64,000 nt of DNA from Cronobacter malonaticus LMG 23826. Its GTDB lineage: Bacteria > Pseudomonadota > Gammaproteobacteria > Enterobacterales > Enterobacteriaceae. The notes beneath the pieces are model-generated. The model was not told the origin of the DNA. It did no database searches and saw only the letters and a program-made list of their open reading frames with translations. The position numbers and the translations under genes were made by a program. Positions 1 to 7,152 of this stretch are shown here, in pieces. Within the stretch, counting starts at the first letter, position 1; each line of letters opens with the position of its first letter. The stretch covers positions 2,666,001-2,730,000 of the forward strand of contig NZ_CP013940.1 in assembly GCF_001277215.2 (NCBI RefSeq). Reading direction: 5' to 3'.

Positions 1-43
1 TCTCCTTTTCAACAACTTACTGGTAAACAAGAAGTTAGCCTCC

Positions 44-1726
44 GTGAATATAAACGTCGCAGATTTGTTAAACGGGAATTACATCCTGTTATTATTTGTG
101 GTGCTGGCGCTCGGCCTGTGTCTTGGCAAATTACGCCTGGGTTCTGTGCAACTGGGTAATTCCATTGGCGTTTTAGTCGTTTCATTATTATTAGGCCAGC
201 AGCATTTTTCGATTAACACCGACGCACTTAACCTCGGCTTTATGCTGTTTATTTTTTGCGTCGGTGTGGAAGCCGGCCCTAACTTTTTTTCTATTTTCTT
301 TCGCGACGGTAAGAATTATCTGATGCTGGCACTGGTGATGGTCGGCAGCGCCCTGCTTATCGCGCTCGGTCTTGGGCGCGCGTTCGGCTGGGATATCGGC
401 CTCACCGCCGGGATGCTCGCAGGCTCGATGACGTCAACCCCCGTGCTGGTGGGCGCAGGCGACACATTACGCCACGCCGGTATGGAAGGCGCGCAGCTTG
501 CCCAGGCGCTGGATCACCTGAGCCTCGGCTATGCGCTGACGTACCTTATCGGGCTGGTGAGCCTGATTTTCGGGGCGCGCTACCTGCCGAAGCTCCAGCA
601 TCAGGATCTGCAAACCAGCGCTCAGCAGATTGCGCGCGAGCGCGGTCTCGACACCGACGCCAACCGCAAAGTCTATTTGCCGGTTATCCGCGCCTATCGC
701 GTGGGGCCGGAGCTGGTCGCCTGGGCCGATGGCAAAAATCTGCGCGAGCTTGGCATTTACCGCCAGACCGGCTGTTATATCGAGCGCATCCGCCGCAACG
801 GCATTCTCGCGAACCCGGACGGCGACGCGGTCTTGCAGATGGGCGATGAGATTGCGCTGGTAGGCTACCCGGACGCCCACGCGCGCCTCGACCCGAGCTT
901 TCGCAACGGCAAAGAGGTGTTCGACCGCGATCTGCTCGATATGCGTATCGTCACCGAAGAGATTGTAGTGAAAAACCATAACGTGGTGGGCCGCCGTCTT
1001 GGCCAGCTTAAGCTCACTGACCACGGCTGCTTCTTAAACCGCGTCATCCGCAGCCAGATTGAGATGCCGATTGACGATAACATCGTTCTTAACAAAGGCG
1101 ACGTCTTACAGGTGAGCGGCGACGCCCGGCGCGTGAAAACCATCGCCGACCGCATCGGGTTTATCTCCATCCACAGCCAGGTAACGGATCTTCTCGCCTT
1201 CTGCGCCTTCTTTATTGTTGGCCTGATGATCGGGATGATCACCTTCCAGTTCAGCTCGTTCAGCTTCGGCATCGGTAACGCCGCCGGTCTGCTGTTTGCC
1301 GGTATCATGCTCGGCTTTCTTCGCGCCAACCACCCGACATTCGGCTATATCCCGCAGGGCGCGCTGATGATGGTGAAAGAGTTTGGCCTGATGGTGTTTA
1401 TGGCGGGCGTGGGCCTGAGCGCGGGCAGCGGCATCGGCCACGGCCTCGGTGCCGTGGGCGGCCAGATGCTGTTTGCGGGTTTGATAGTGAGCCTGCTGCC
1501 GGTGGTGATTTGCTTCCTGTTCGGCGCGTATGTGCTGCGCATGAACCGCGCGCTGCTGTTCGGCGCGATGATGGGCGCGCGCACCTGCGCACCGGCGATG
1601 GAGATCATCAGCGATACCGCGCGCAGCAACATCCCGGCGCTCGGCTACGCGGGCACCTATGCGATCGCCAACGTTCTGCTGACGCTCGCCGGTACGCTTA
1701 TCGTCATCATCTGGCCCGGCACATAA
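44..1726 (+). CDS. ybjL: YbjL, putative AAE-family transporter
   Basis: A 560-residue inner-membrane protein nearly identical in layout to E. coli YbjL (561 aa). It has five or more hydrophobic helices at the N-terminus, a soluble middle section (about residues 200-380) with two RCK_C/TrkA-C-like regulatory domains, and a second membrane half to the C-terminus, the plan of the aspartate:alanine exchanger (AAE) family. The substrate is not known. The start is a GTG at 44; the residues that follow (MNINVADLL) match the E. coli start. The gene is followed directly by the rybB sRNA gene, as in E. coli. Confidence 0.95.
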   Translation: MNINVADLLNGNYILLLFVVLALGLCLGKLRLGSVQLGNSIGVLVVSLLLGQQHFSINTDALNLGFMLFIFCVGVEAGPNFFSIFFRDGKNYLMLALVMVGSALLIALGLGRAFGWDIGLTAGMLAGSMTSTPVLVGAGDTLRHAGMEGAQLAQALDHLSLGYALTYLIGLVSLIFGARYLPKLQHQDLQTSAQQIARERGLDTDANRKVYLPVIRAYRVGPELVAWADGKNLRELGIYRQTGCYIERIRRNGILANPDGDAVLQMGDEIALVGYPDAHARLDPSFRNGKEVFDRDLLDMRIVTEEIVVKNHNVVGRRLGQLKLTDHGCFLNRVIRSQIEMPIDDNIVLNKGDVLQVSGDARRVKTIADRIGFISIHSQVTDLLAFCAFFIVGLMIGMITFQFSSFSFGIGNAAGLLFAGIMLGFLRANHPTFGYIPQGALMMVKEFGLMVFMAGVGLSAGSGIGHGLGAVGGQMLFAGLIVSLLPVVICFLFGAYVLRMNRALLFGAMMGARTCAPAMEIISDTARSNIPALGYAGTYAIANVLLTLAGTLIVIIWPGT

Positions 1727-1753
1727 AAAAACGAGAAATTTTGCAGATGGCGC

Positions 1754-1780
1754 GAACTTTTCGAAAAAGCGCCAGTCTCA
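1754..1780 (+). promoter_or_regulatory. Sigma-E promoter of rybB
   Basis: GAACTTT at 1754-1760 and TCTCA at 1776-1780, separated by about 16 bases, fit the sigma-E (RpoE) -35 and -10 elements. They end 6 bases before the first base of RybB. This is the known arrangement by which envelope stress induces RybB in E. coli and Salmonella. Confidence 0.85.
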
Positions 1781-1786
1781 ATTAGT

Positions 1787-1865
1787 GCCACTGCTTTTCT
1801 TTGATGTCCCCATTTTGTGGAGCCCATCAACCCCGCCATCTTGGTTCAAGGTTGATGGGTTTTTT
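1787..1865 (+). ncRNA. rybB: RybB small regulatory RNA
   Basis: The sequence starts GCCACTGCTTTTC, the conserved 5' seed of RybB that pairs with outer-membrane-protein mRNAs, and ends in a strong intrinsic terminator (CCCATCAACC at 1823-1832 pairing with GGTTGATGGG at 1850-1859, then a T run). The length of about 79 nt and the position next to ybjL match E. coli RybB, an Hfq-dependent RNA that represses porin synthesis under envelope stress. The whole RNA was recognised from memory of the E. coli sequence. Confidence 0.93.
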
Positions 1866-1937
1866 GTTGCCTGGGGTTTACGCTTTTAACATTTAATTAG
1901 TTACCAGACCGCTTTTGGACGGATGGCGACAAAGCTG

Positions 1938-2511
1938 CGGCAGCCCTATGCATTAACGCCGGCAAGCATTTTCCATCTTCTTGAGCCTGATATTAACCAG
2001 GAGATTTACCGGCTTCCCGGCTGCCTCTCAGCCATTCCTCCGTCCTGCTAAACGAGTCCGCCACGCTGTTCCGTCGTAAATATTACATTAACGGCAGTCA
2101 TGCAGGCGTATTCATGTATATGACCGACGCCGCGCAGAACCAGGAAGATGTAAACAATCTCCGCAATGCGATGAAAAGTGCCAAAGGAGCGGGCAACTTC
2201 CGCAACCTGTTTATGTACTCGCCCAACGGCAAAAAGGACGGTATCCAGATCATCCCGCTGTCAGAAGTGGCGGCAAAGGATGAGTTTTGAACATCAAGAA
2301 TGTGAGCCGCGATGACATGATGGCAGCGCATCGGGTGCCACTGCAGATGATGGGGATTATGCCGAGCAATGTTGGGGGGTTTGGGGATGTAGAGAGGGCA
2401 AGCCTCGTCTTTGTCCGCGATGAGCTGATGCCATTGCAGAGGCGTCTGCAGGAACTGAATAACTGGTTGAAGAAGGATGTAGTGAATTTTGCATCCTGTG
2501 ATTTAAAGTGA
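1938..2511 (+). pseudogene. P2-like phage portal protein (gpQ), C-terminal remnant
   Basis: Conceptual translation across three frames gives a recognisable C-terminal part of the P2 portal protein. The pieces include FHLLEPDINQEIYRLP (from about 1968), then LLNESATLFRRKYYINGSHA with MYMTDAAQNQEDVNNLR (about 2045-2285), then NIKNVSRDDMMAAHRVP and IMPSNVGGFGDVERAS (about 2287-2511). Frame changes lie near 2036-2046 and at 2284-2290, where a T appears to be missing from a run. The N-terminal half, normally within a protein of about 340 aa, is gone. It marks a decayed P2-family prophage beside rybB and cannot make a functional portal. Confidence 0.88.
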
Positions 2512-2533
2512 AAATTCAAATAGTACTTATTTA

Positions 2534-3400
2534 TTACTTCAACCACTGTGCATAATCAAAAGGAGCTATTTCCTTAAGAGTAGTGATAGCTATAGCTTGC
2601 CCTACGCCTGTCAAATTAACGCCACCGATTTGTGGGGCGTTAATTTTATTAATAAAACGAAATATTGCAGGAGCAATAAAACCCAATTTCTTCTTAGCTT
2701 TTTCAACGTTACTTGCACCAAAGTAAGCATATTTATGGAGATAACTATCAACCGTGTCACGCACCATAAAATCATTATAATTACATGCACCGGTATAGCT
2801 TAGGTGTTTTAAACTTGTAGGCGACAAATCAAATTTACTACCCAGATACTGTTCAAACTTTTGATGGAATGATTCTAACATATGAAGTATATTCCCCGCA
2901 GGAATCGCAGTCATTTGAACATCATTTAAGACAAAAATCACACAAATCAAAGAAATCTGAGGTTTAGTAAGTTTAGGGACAACACTAACTGCTTCATTCA
3001 GTATAATTTCCATCAAATCCGAATTACCCCCAGACACTTTTTCTACTATTAATTTAGACAACAAATCTGGATGAGATTTCTTACCCTTTCTTGCAGCAAA
3101 GGTCAATGCATCACTCAACAATGCCTGAATGTCTGGATCCTTAAACTTGTCTATAATTATTTTTTCTGAATTCTTGTGTAGTTCACTAATCACAAGCGTT
3201 TCCAGTTCCCTCCGATTGCTAATTGCCTGCTCTCTAGCAACCTCCTGAATCTTGGGGAATTGGTTTTGAAAAAGGACATCAAAAAGCTGAATCACGTCTG
3301 CAGCTGACAATCCTGTTGTAATTTTAATATCACCACCGGCCTGTAATGCAAACGAGCCATCACTTACAGATTGGTTAGCACCTTTACCAATAATTCCCAT
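2534..3400 (-). CDS. LPO_1073/Vpar_1526-like protein of unknown function
   Basis: A 288-residue predicted soluble protein. The N-terminus carries a short glycine-containing beta segment (SFALQAGGDIKITTG, about residues 15-29), followed by a charged helical stretch with an FxDPDIQ motif and then mostly alpha-helical sequence. From memory this resembles the LPO_1073/Vpar_1526 family, which has no established function. The ATG at 3400 was chosen because AAGGAG lies upstream and the previous gene's stop codon (3402-3404) sits just before it. The gene forms a two-gene operon with the small membrane protein upstream. Base composition is much more AT-rich than the backbone, and the gene lies right at the 3' end of the broken portal gene, a position where P2-like phages carry variable cargo. 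Confidence 0.75.
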   Translation of the reverse strand: MGIIGKGANQSVSDGSFALQAGGDIKITTGLSAADVIQLFDVLFQNQFPKIQEVAREQAISNRRELETLVISELHKNSEKIIIDKFKDPDIQALLSDALTFAARKGKKSHPDLLSKLIVEKVSGGNSDLMEIILNEAVSVVPKLTKPQISLICVIFVLNDVQMTAIPAGNILHMLESFHQKFEQYLGSKFDLSPTSLKHLSYTGACNYNDFMVRDTVDSYLHKYAYFGASNVEKAKKKLGFIAPAIFRFINKINAPQIGGVNLTGVGQAIAITTLKEIAPFDYAQWLK

Positions 3401-3401
3401 T

Positions 3402-3641
3402 TTATTCTTTCTCCTTTCCAGTAGAGATAGTGACATTCCCCCCAGCTTGTATCCCACATGAATTTCTTGAAACTTTTTGTCTCAAAGAATTAACATTTAA
3501 TTTATCTGAGGCAAACAATCCTAATAACATAATCAATGCAGTAATGGCTGCAATTCCAGAGTCGAATCCAGGCTTTAACCAAAACCAAGCCCCTGAAGCA
3601 ACTAGCAAAATTAGAGCCAGTATTTTAATCAAAAACTTCAT
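3402..3641 (-). CDS. Small two-helix membrane protein with a QAGG tail
   Basis: About 79 residues. Two hydrophobic segments (about residues 1-20 and 26-45) are followed by a short cytoplasmic-looking tail ending in a GIQAGGNVTISTG motif and EKE. The ATG at 3641 has GGAG nine bases upstream; an in-frame ATG at 3656 is possible but would sit almost at the transcription start. The stop lies one base from the start of the downstream 288-aa gene, so the two are probably translationally coupled. The tail motif resembles the N-terminal motif of that partner, suggesting the two proteins share a structural element or interact (inference). I do not recognise the family. Confidence 0.65.
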   Translation of the reverse strand: MKFLIKILALILLVASGAWFWLKPGFDSGIAAITALIMLLGLFASDKLNVNSLRQKVSRNSCGIQAGGNVTISTGKEKE

Positions 3642-3844
3642 ATATATATGCTCCATTTTTTCTTTTTATATCTAAGATTAATTTTTTGTGCAACTACAAC
3701 TTTACGGTATGCGCGCGCTCGTATCCCCGCCACGCCTGCCCGCTTTATGTGATGGTTTTCATACACCTGCATGACATAAGCAAAAGCCCGCCATTTCTGG
3801 CGGGCCTCAGCAAAAACGATCCTCAAACGATCATGCGTTTTCAT
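3638..3844 (-). CDS. Possible small P2-like phage protein, 3' end altered
   Basis: An open frame of 68 codons whose first 50 or so residues are basic and helix-like. The final 15 residues run into the AT-rich sequence that holds the cassette promoter, and base composition changes sharply near 3695-3700, so the natural 3' end may have been replaced when the cassette was inserted. A terminator-like hairpin lies inside the frame, which argues against coding. I do not recognise a function. Confidence 0.3.
   Translation of the reverse strand: MKTHDRLRIVFAEARQKWRAFAYVMQVYENHHIKRAGVAGIRARAYRKVVVAQKINLRYKKKKWSIYI
3665..3693 (-). promoter_or_regulatory. Predicted sigma-70 promoter of the two-gene cassette
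   Basis: On the minus strand TTGCAC (3693-3688) and TATAAA (3670-3665) are separated by exactly 17 bases, close to the sigma-70 consensus. The start codon at 3641 is about 24 bases downstream of the -10 element. The cassette therefore probably has its own promoter. Confidence 0.55.
3782..3805 (-). terminator. Intrinsic terminator-like hairpin, minus strand
   Basis: GCCCGCCA (3786-3793) and TGGCGGGC (3798-3805) form an 8-bp stem with a four-base loop. On the minus strand the stem is followed by TTTT (3785-3782). It could end leftward transcripts from the phage genes to its right. Confidence 0.5.
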
Positions 3845-3898
3845 ACAGCATAGACATGCACAATAGCACTAACGCCTCGCATGGCTCGTTGTACAACC

Positions 3899-3933
3899 TT
3901 GCTGGCGTTAGAATCCAATCCTAACGCCAGCAA
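3899..3933. repeat. Perfect 13-bp inverted repeat in the prophage remnant
   Basis: TTGCTGGCGTTAG (3899-3911) and CTAACGCCAGCAA (3921-3933) are exact reverse complements with a nine-base loop. No T run follows on either strand, so a simple terminator is unlikely. It may be a protein-binding site or RNA hairpin of the old phage. Confidence 0.6.
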
Positions 3934-3944
3934 CGTTCCTATAT

Positions 3945-4132
3945 CTAACTGGGGAGATTCATTGAACGGTTGTACTCATGAGTACGGATTTTCGCCATCG
4001 ATTCATCTGTCAGCTCCGAAACCCACTGGATAGCAAGCCGCTTCTCTTCATCATCGCACTCACTGGCCGCTACAAGCTTCACAAAAAATCAATGCGCTGG
4101 AGCTTCAACGACTCCAAAAAATAGTCCTGCAT
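3945..4132 (-). pseudogene. Frameshifted small phage gene
   Basis: Reading from ATG at 4132, the minus strand gives MQDYFLESLKLQRIDF and then a stop. Adding one base in the run of six As at 4083-4088 (Ts on this strand) opens a continuous frame through VKLVAASECDDEEKRLAIQW and on to a TAG at 3945. The interval is 188 nt, one short of 63 codons, as a single-base deletion would leave. It resembles small acidic proteins of P2-like prophages, but I cannot name it. A LexA-type box lies about 20 bp upstream. Confidence 0.6.
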
Positions 4133-4153
4133 TTTCCCCTCCATTCAAAAAAA

Positions 4154-4169
4154 CTGTATTTAAATACAG
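4154..4169. promoter_or_regulatory. LexA-type SOS box
   Basis: CTGTATTTAAATACAG is a perfect 16-bp palindrome fitting CTGT-N8-ACAG with an all-A/T centre, the LexA box consensus. It lies between the frameshifted phage gene on the left and the small gene on the right, so it could control either direction. P2/186-type phages are known to carry LexA-controlled genes. Confidence 0.7.
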
Positions 4170-4268
4170 CATATAATTAACCATCAAATGTTAATTGTTT
4201 TTTCTATATTCAAACAGATGGATCAAGTGCGATGCTTTAAAGGAGACAACGGGATAAAGGATAAATCG

Positions 4269-4496
4269 ATGCGTAAAGCATGTATTGAACTTATGGCGGG
4301 AACTAACGCAGCCTGCCTGGTTGCAGGCGAACCTGGCACTGGCCGCTGCCTTTACTTGGTTGTGGTAATGGAGGACATATTTGGTAAGCCTACAACAGAA
4401 CAATGGCTAAAAGCCTTAAGGCTTTGCGAGGCCAAAGCGGCTGAACTTAAGTATGAAGTTGCCCGCATTCGCGGTAAGAGTCTGGCTGGATTGTAA
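4269..4496 (+). CDS. Small protein of unknown function in the prophage remnant
   Basis: From the ATG at 4269, preceded by AAAGGA about six bases upstream, the frame encodes 75 residues; the same frame is open from 4188 and could give up to 102. The protein has a central hydrophobic stretch (CLYLVVVMEDIF) and a helical C-terminus rich in Ala, Lys and Glu. I do not recognise it. A LexA-type box lies about 100 bp upstream, so SOS control is possible. Confidence 0.5.
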   Translation: MRKACIELMAGTNAACLVAGEPGTGRCLYLVVVMEDIFGKPTTEQWLKALRLCEAKAAELKYEVARIRGKSLAGL

Positions 4497-4514
4497 CGCT
4501 CCATCTAAGGTGCC

Positions 4515-4838
4515 TTAGTACCACTGCCGCCATTTGCCATCTTCTTGCAGACGGTGGTTGCGGTAAAAAATACGCAGCCCGGCACCTGACGGAATACTGC
4601 CGCCGCGCAGAAGTAGGTTAATCTTTGTCTCGTTGCCATCGAACCCTCTGGAACTCAGTTCTACCCCAAGCTGTAGGCGCTGCTGATCCGAAATACTCTG
4701 CTTGTATGCTTTTTTCCGCTTCGGTTTTACCAGTCTTAGCCGGGCAACCAATTCCCACCACTCTTTTTTTCCCATTCCATGCAGGTATTCTTGCAGCGTC
4801 TTTCCATCCATGGACCTAATATCCGGTACTTCACCCAC
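4515..4838 (-). CDS. Hypothetical protein, 107 aa, paired with a DUF1493 gene
   Basis: A basic protein of 107 residues with a lysine- and arginine-rich middle ([11 protein letters not shown]) and a tryptophan-rich end (GKWRQWY). No signal peptide or membrane segment is visible, and I do not recognise a family. Its ATG (4838) lies inside the last codons of the upstream DUF1493-family gene (8-nt overlap), so the two are a translationally coupled operon. The pair sits between prophage remnants and rcdA, where E. coli K-12 has no such genes. Confidence 0.6.
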   Translation of the reverse strand: MGEVPDIRSMDGKTLQEYLHGMGKKEWWELVARLRLVKPKRKKAYKQSISDQQRLQLGVELSSRGFDGNETKINLLLRGGSIPSGAGLRIFYRNHRLQEDGKWRQWY

Positions 4839-5151
4839 TTGACCACCGTCCCGCCTTTACCGACGCCACAAACATCCTGATTGTCAATGGCGGTTTATCC
4901 TGTATCACTGGCTTGCGTGAAAACCATCCCGAGGTTTTCCACGGATAGTAGGCGGCCAGATCGAAGCAGCTGTGCTCTGTTCCGAAATGTCTAAAAAGCG
5001 CCTGCGCCATCTCGGCGATATCCTCGGCTTCAAACGTTTCCTGCAAAGGACTGTCGATATCAGGCGTTTGTATTTTAAGTGTAAAAGACGTCATCAGCGG
5101 CAATTCTTTTAAGATCATTGCCTGAATCTCTTTATCAGATACCGTCTCCAT
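4831..5151 (-). CDS. DUF1493 family protein
   Basis: A 106-residue soluble protein. The C-terminal pattern [17 protein letters not shown], the acidic motif before it ([13 protein letters not shown]) and the DLAAYYPW segment match my memory of DUF1493 proteins, small enterobacterial proteins of unknown function often found near mobile elements. Start at ATG 5151, with a purine-rich GGGAGCGG just upstream. It overlaps the next gene by 8 nt. A role as one half of an interacting pair is possible but not shown. Confidence 0.75.
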   Translation of the reverse strand: METVSDKEIQAMILKELPLMTSFTLKIQTPDIDSPLQETFEAEDIAEMAQALFRHFGTEHSCFDLAAYYPWKTSGWFSRKPVIQDKPPLTIRMFVASVKAGRWSSG

Positions 5152-5265
5152 CCGCTCCCGTCCTTTTTGCGCACAAATATATTAAAGCGAAATGCCGTCG
5201 AGGGGATTTTGCATCATTTTAATTAGGCTTAATTGACCAGAAGTCTCTTTCTCGGTTTCGTGTAT

Positions 5266-5820
5266 TCAGTTCCCCTCACCCTCCCCCACAATTCTCCCCA
5301 CCATACTGCGGATGGTTTCGCGGTTCAGCGGCTCGCGGTCAACGACGTAGTGCAGCGTCATTCCTTCGACAAACGCATCGAGCGCGCGGGCGGTCGCCGG
5401 GTCGAACCAGGTTTCGAGCGTCTGCTGGCTGCGGCGCATCCAGTCCTGCATGATGATTTTGAGCTGTGGCTGGCGGCTCGCGTAGGCGTAAAGCTGATAC
5501 ATCAGCTCCATATTTTCAGGCGTCGTCACCTGCGCGCCGCAAATCAGTGCCGTTAACGCCTCGCAGGCCTCTTCGCGGCTCTGCGCCTGCGCCATCAGCG
5601 CCTGGTACTGGCGCGACATGCTCTCGGCGAAACGCGTAAACGCCTCGGCCAGCAGCGCCTCCAACGAGGTGAAATAATAAGTGACGGAGCCGAGCGGCAC
5701 GCCGGCCTCAAGGGCGATTTTTCGGTGCGTAATATGATGAAAGCCGTGCGTGGCGATGCAGGCGAGTGTCGCTTCAAGAATGCGCTCGCGGCGCTGCGGG
5801 TCGTTTTGTCGTGTCGCCAT
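5266..5820 (-). CDS. rcdA: TetR-family regulator RcdA (YbjK)
   Basis: A 184-residue protein with an N-terminal TetR helix-turn-helix (about residues 8-52: [17 protein letters not shown], then [20 protein letters not shown]) and an all-helical C-terminal ligand and dimer domain. The position divergent from ybjJ identifies it as YbjK/RcdA, which in E. coli activates csgD and affects biofilm genes. The ATG at 5820 gives a normal TetR N-terminus; an upstream ATG at 5907 would add 29 atypical residues and run through the operator. The palindrome at 5858-5875 probably allows autoregulation. Confidence 0.85.
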   Translation of the reverse strand: MATRQNDPQRRERILEATLACIATHGFHHITHRKIALEAGVPLGSVTYYFTSLEALLAEAFTRFAESMSRQYQALMAQAQSREEACEALTALICGAQVTTPENMELMYQLYAYASRQPQLKIIMQDWMRRSQQTLETWFDPATARALDAFVEGMTLHYVVDREPLNRETIRSMVGRIVGEGEGN

Positions 5821-5857
5821 GGGTGTCGAAATCTCAAGCGGAAAAGCATTTTCTGTA

Positions 5858-5875
5858 TGTGTACAAATGTACACA
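5858..5875. promoter_or_regulatory. Palindromic operator between rcdA and ybjJ
   Basis: TGTGTACA (5858-5865), AA, TGTACACA (5868-5875): a perfect 8-bp inverted repeat with a two-base spacer in the 105-bp divergent intergenic region. The shape and place are those of a TetR-family operator controlling both rcdA and ybjJ. Binding by RcdA is inference. Confidence 0.65.
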
Positions 5876-5925
5876 ACCTTGCTACGTTTTAAAGGTTTCT
5901 TTTTCACTCTCCAGGCGAATGGACT

Positions 5926-7152
5926 ATGTCATCCGACGTGAATCACTCTTCCGCGCTGCGTCACCGGACGTGGGCGCTGTTTCTGTTTTTCTTTCTGCCG
6001 GGCCTGTTGATGGCCTCCTGGGCGACCCGCACGCCGTCCATTCGTGATGTGCTGGCGGTCTCCACCGCCGGGATGGGCATCGTGCTGTTCGGGCTTTCCG
6101 TTGGCTCCATGAGCGGTATTCTCTGCTCCGGCTGGCTGGTGAAGCGCCTCGGCACGCATACGGTTATCCGCAACGGCATGGCGCTTGGGGTTATCGGGAT
6201 GCTGCTGATGGCGCTCGCGCTGTGGCTCGCCTCGCCGTTGCTGTTTGCCTGCGGGCTGGCGGTGCTGGGCGCGGGCATGGGGTCCGCCGAAGTGGCGCTG
6301 AATGTCGAAGGCGCGACGGTTGAGCAGCTACAGAACAAAACCGTGCTGCCGATGATGCACGGCTTTTACAGCCTCGGCACGCTGATTGGCGCAGGCATCG
6401 GCCTGAGCCTGACGGCGTTTCATTTTCGCGCCGATCTGCATCTCACCATCGCCACGCTGGTGACGGTCATCCCGATCATCGTCGGGCTGCGGGCTATTCC
6501 GCACGGCGTCGGTAAAGAGGCGAAAGAAGCGCGCCAGCAACGCCCTGCCGGTCATATCCCGTTCTGGAAAGATACCCAGTTGCTGCTGATTGGCCTGATT
6601 GTGCTGGCGATGGCGTTTGCCGAAGGCTCCGCCAACGACTGGCTGCCATTATTGATGGTGGACGGCCACGGTTTCAGCCCCACTTCTGGCTCGCTGATTT
6701 ACGCGGGTTTCACGCTCGGCATGACGCTCGGACGCTTCTTTGGCGGCTGGTTTATCGACCGCTACAGCCGCGTGAATGTGGTTCGCGCCAGCGCCTTAAT
6801 GGGCGCGCTCGGCATCGGGCTGATTATCTTTGTTGATAACCCGATTATCGCGAGCGTGTCGGTGCTGCTATGGGGGCTGGGCGCGTCGCTCGGCTTCCCG
6901 CTGACCATTTCGGCGGCGAGCGATACCGGGCCAGATGCGCCGGTGCGCGTTAGCGTGGTCGCCACGGCGGGCTATGTCGCCTTCCTGGTCGGCCCGCCGT
7001 TACTCGGCTTCCTGGGGGAACATTACGGATTACGCAGCGCGATGCTGGTGGTGTTGTCGCTGGTGGTGCTGGCGGCCCTGGTGGCCCGCGCGGTGGCGAA
7101 ACCCGCCACGCCGGTTGAGTCAGCGTCCGGGCAGGCGCGTGACGTTATTTAA
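5926..7152 (+). CDS. ybjJ: YbjJ, MFS transporter
   Basis: A 408-residue major facilitator superfamily protein with about 12 hydrophobic helices, similar to E. coli YbjJ (402 aa). Its substrate is not established. Start ATG at 5926, divergent from rcdA with an operator-like palindrome between them. The final codons overlap the 3' end of the convergent flagellin gene by 8 nt (7145-7152), leaving no room for a terminator. In K-12 ybjJ is followed by ybjI; here the flagellin gene has been inserted between them. Confidence 0.9.
   Translation: MSSDVNHSSALRHRTWALFLFFFLPGLLMASWATRTPSIRDVLAVSTAGMGIVLFGLSVGSMSGILCSGWLVKRLGTHTVIRNGMALGVIGMLLMALALWLASPLLFACGLAVLGAGMGSAEVALNVEGATVEQLQNKTVLPMMHGFYSLGTLIGAGIGLSLTAFHFRADLHLTIATLVTVIPIIVGLRAIPHGVGKEAKEARQQRPAGHIPFWKDTQLLLIGLIVLAMAFAEGSANDWLPLLMVDGHGFSPTSGSLIYAGFTLGMTLGRFFGGWFIDRYSRVNVVRASALMGALGIGLIIFVDNPIIASVSVLLWGLGASLGFPLTISAASDTGPDAPVRVSVVATAGYVAFLVGPPLLGFLGEHYGLRSAMLVVLSLVVLAALVARAVAKPATPVESASGQARDVI

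Noticed and set aside
1870..5260. Attachment-site direct repeat flanking the prophage remnant
   Set aside because: By eye no copy of the rybB 3' end was found near the right boundary; later rearrangement may have removed it.
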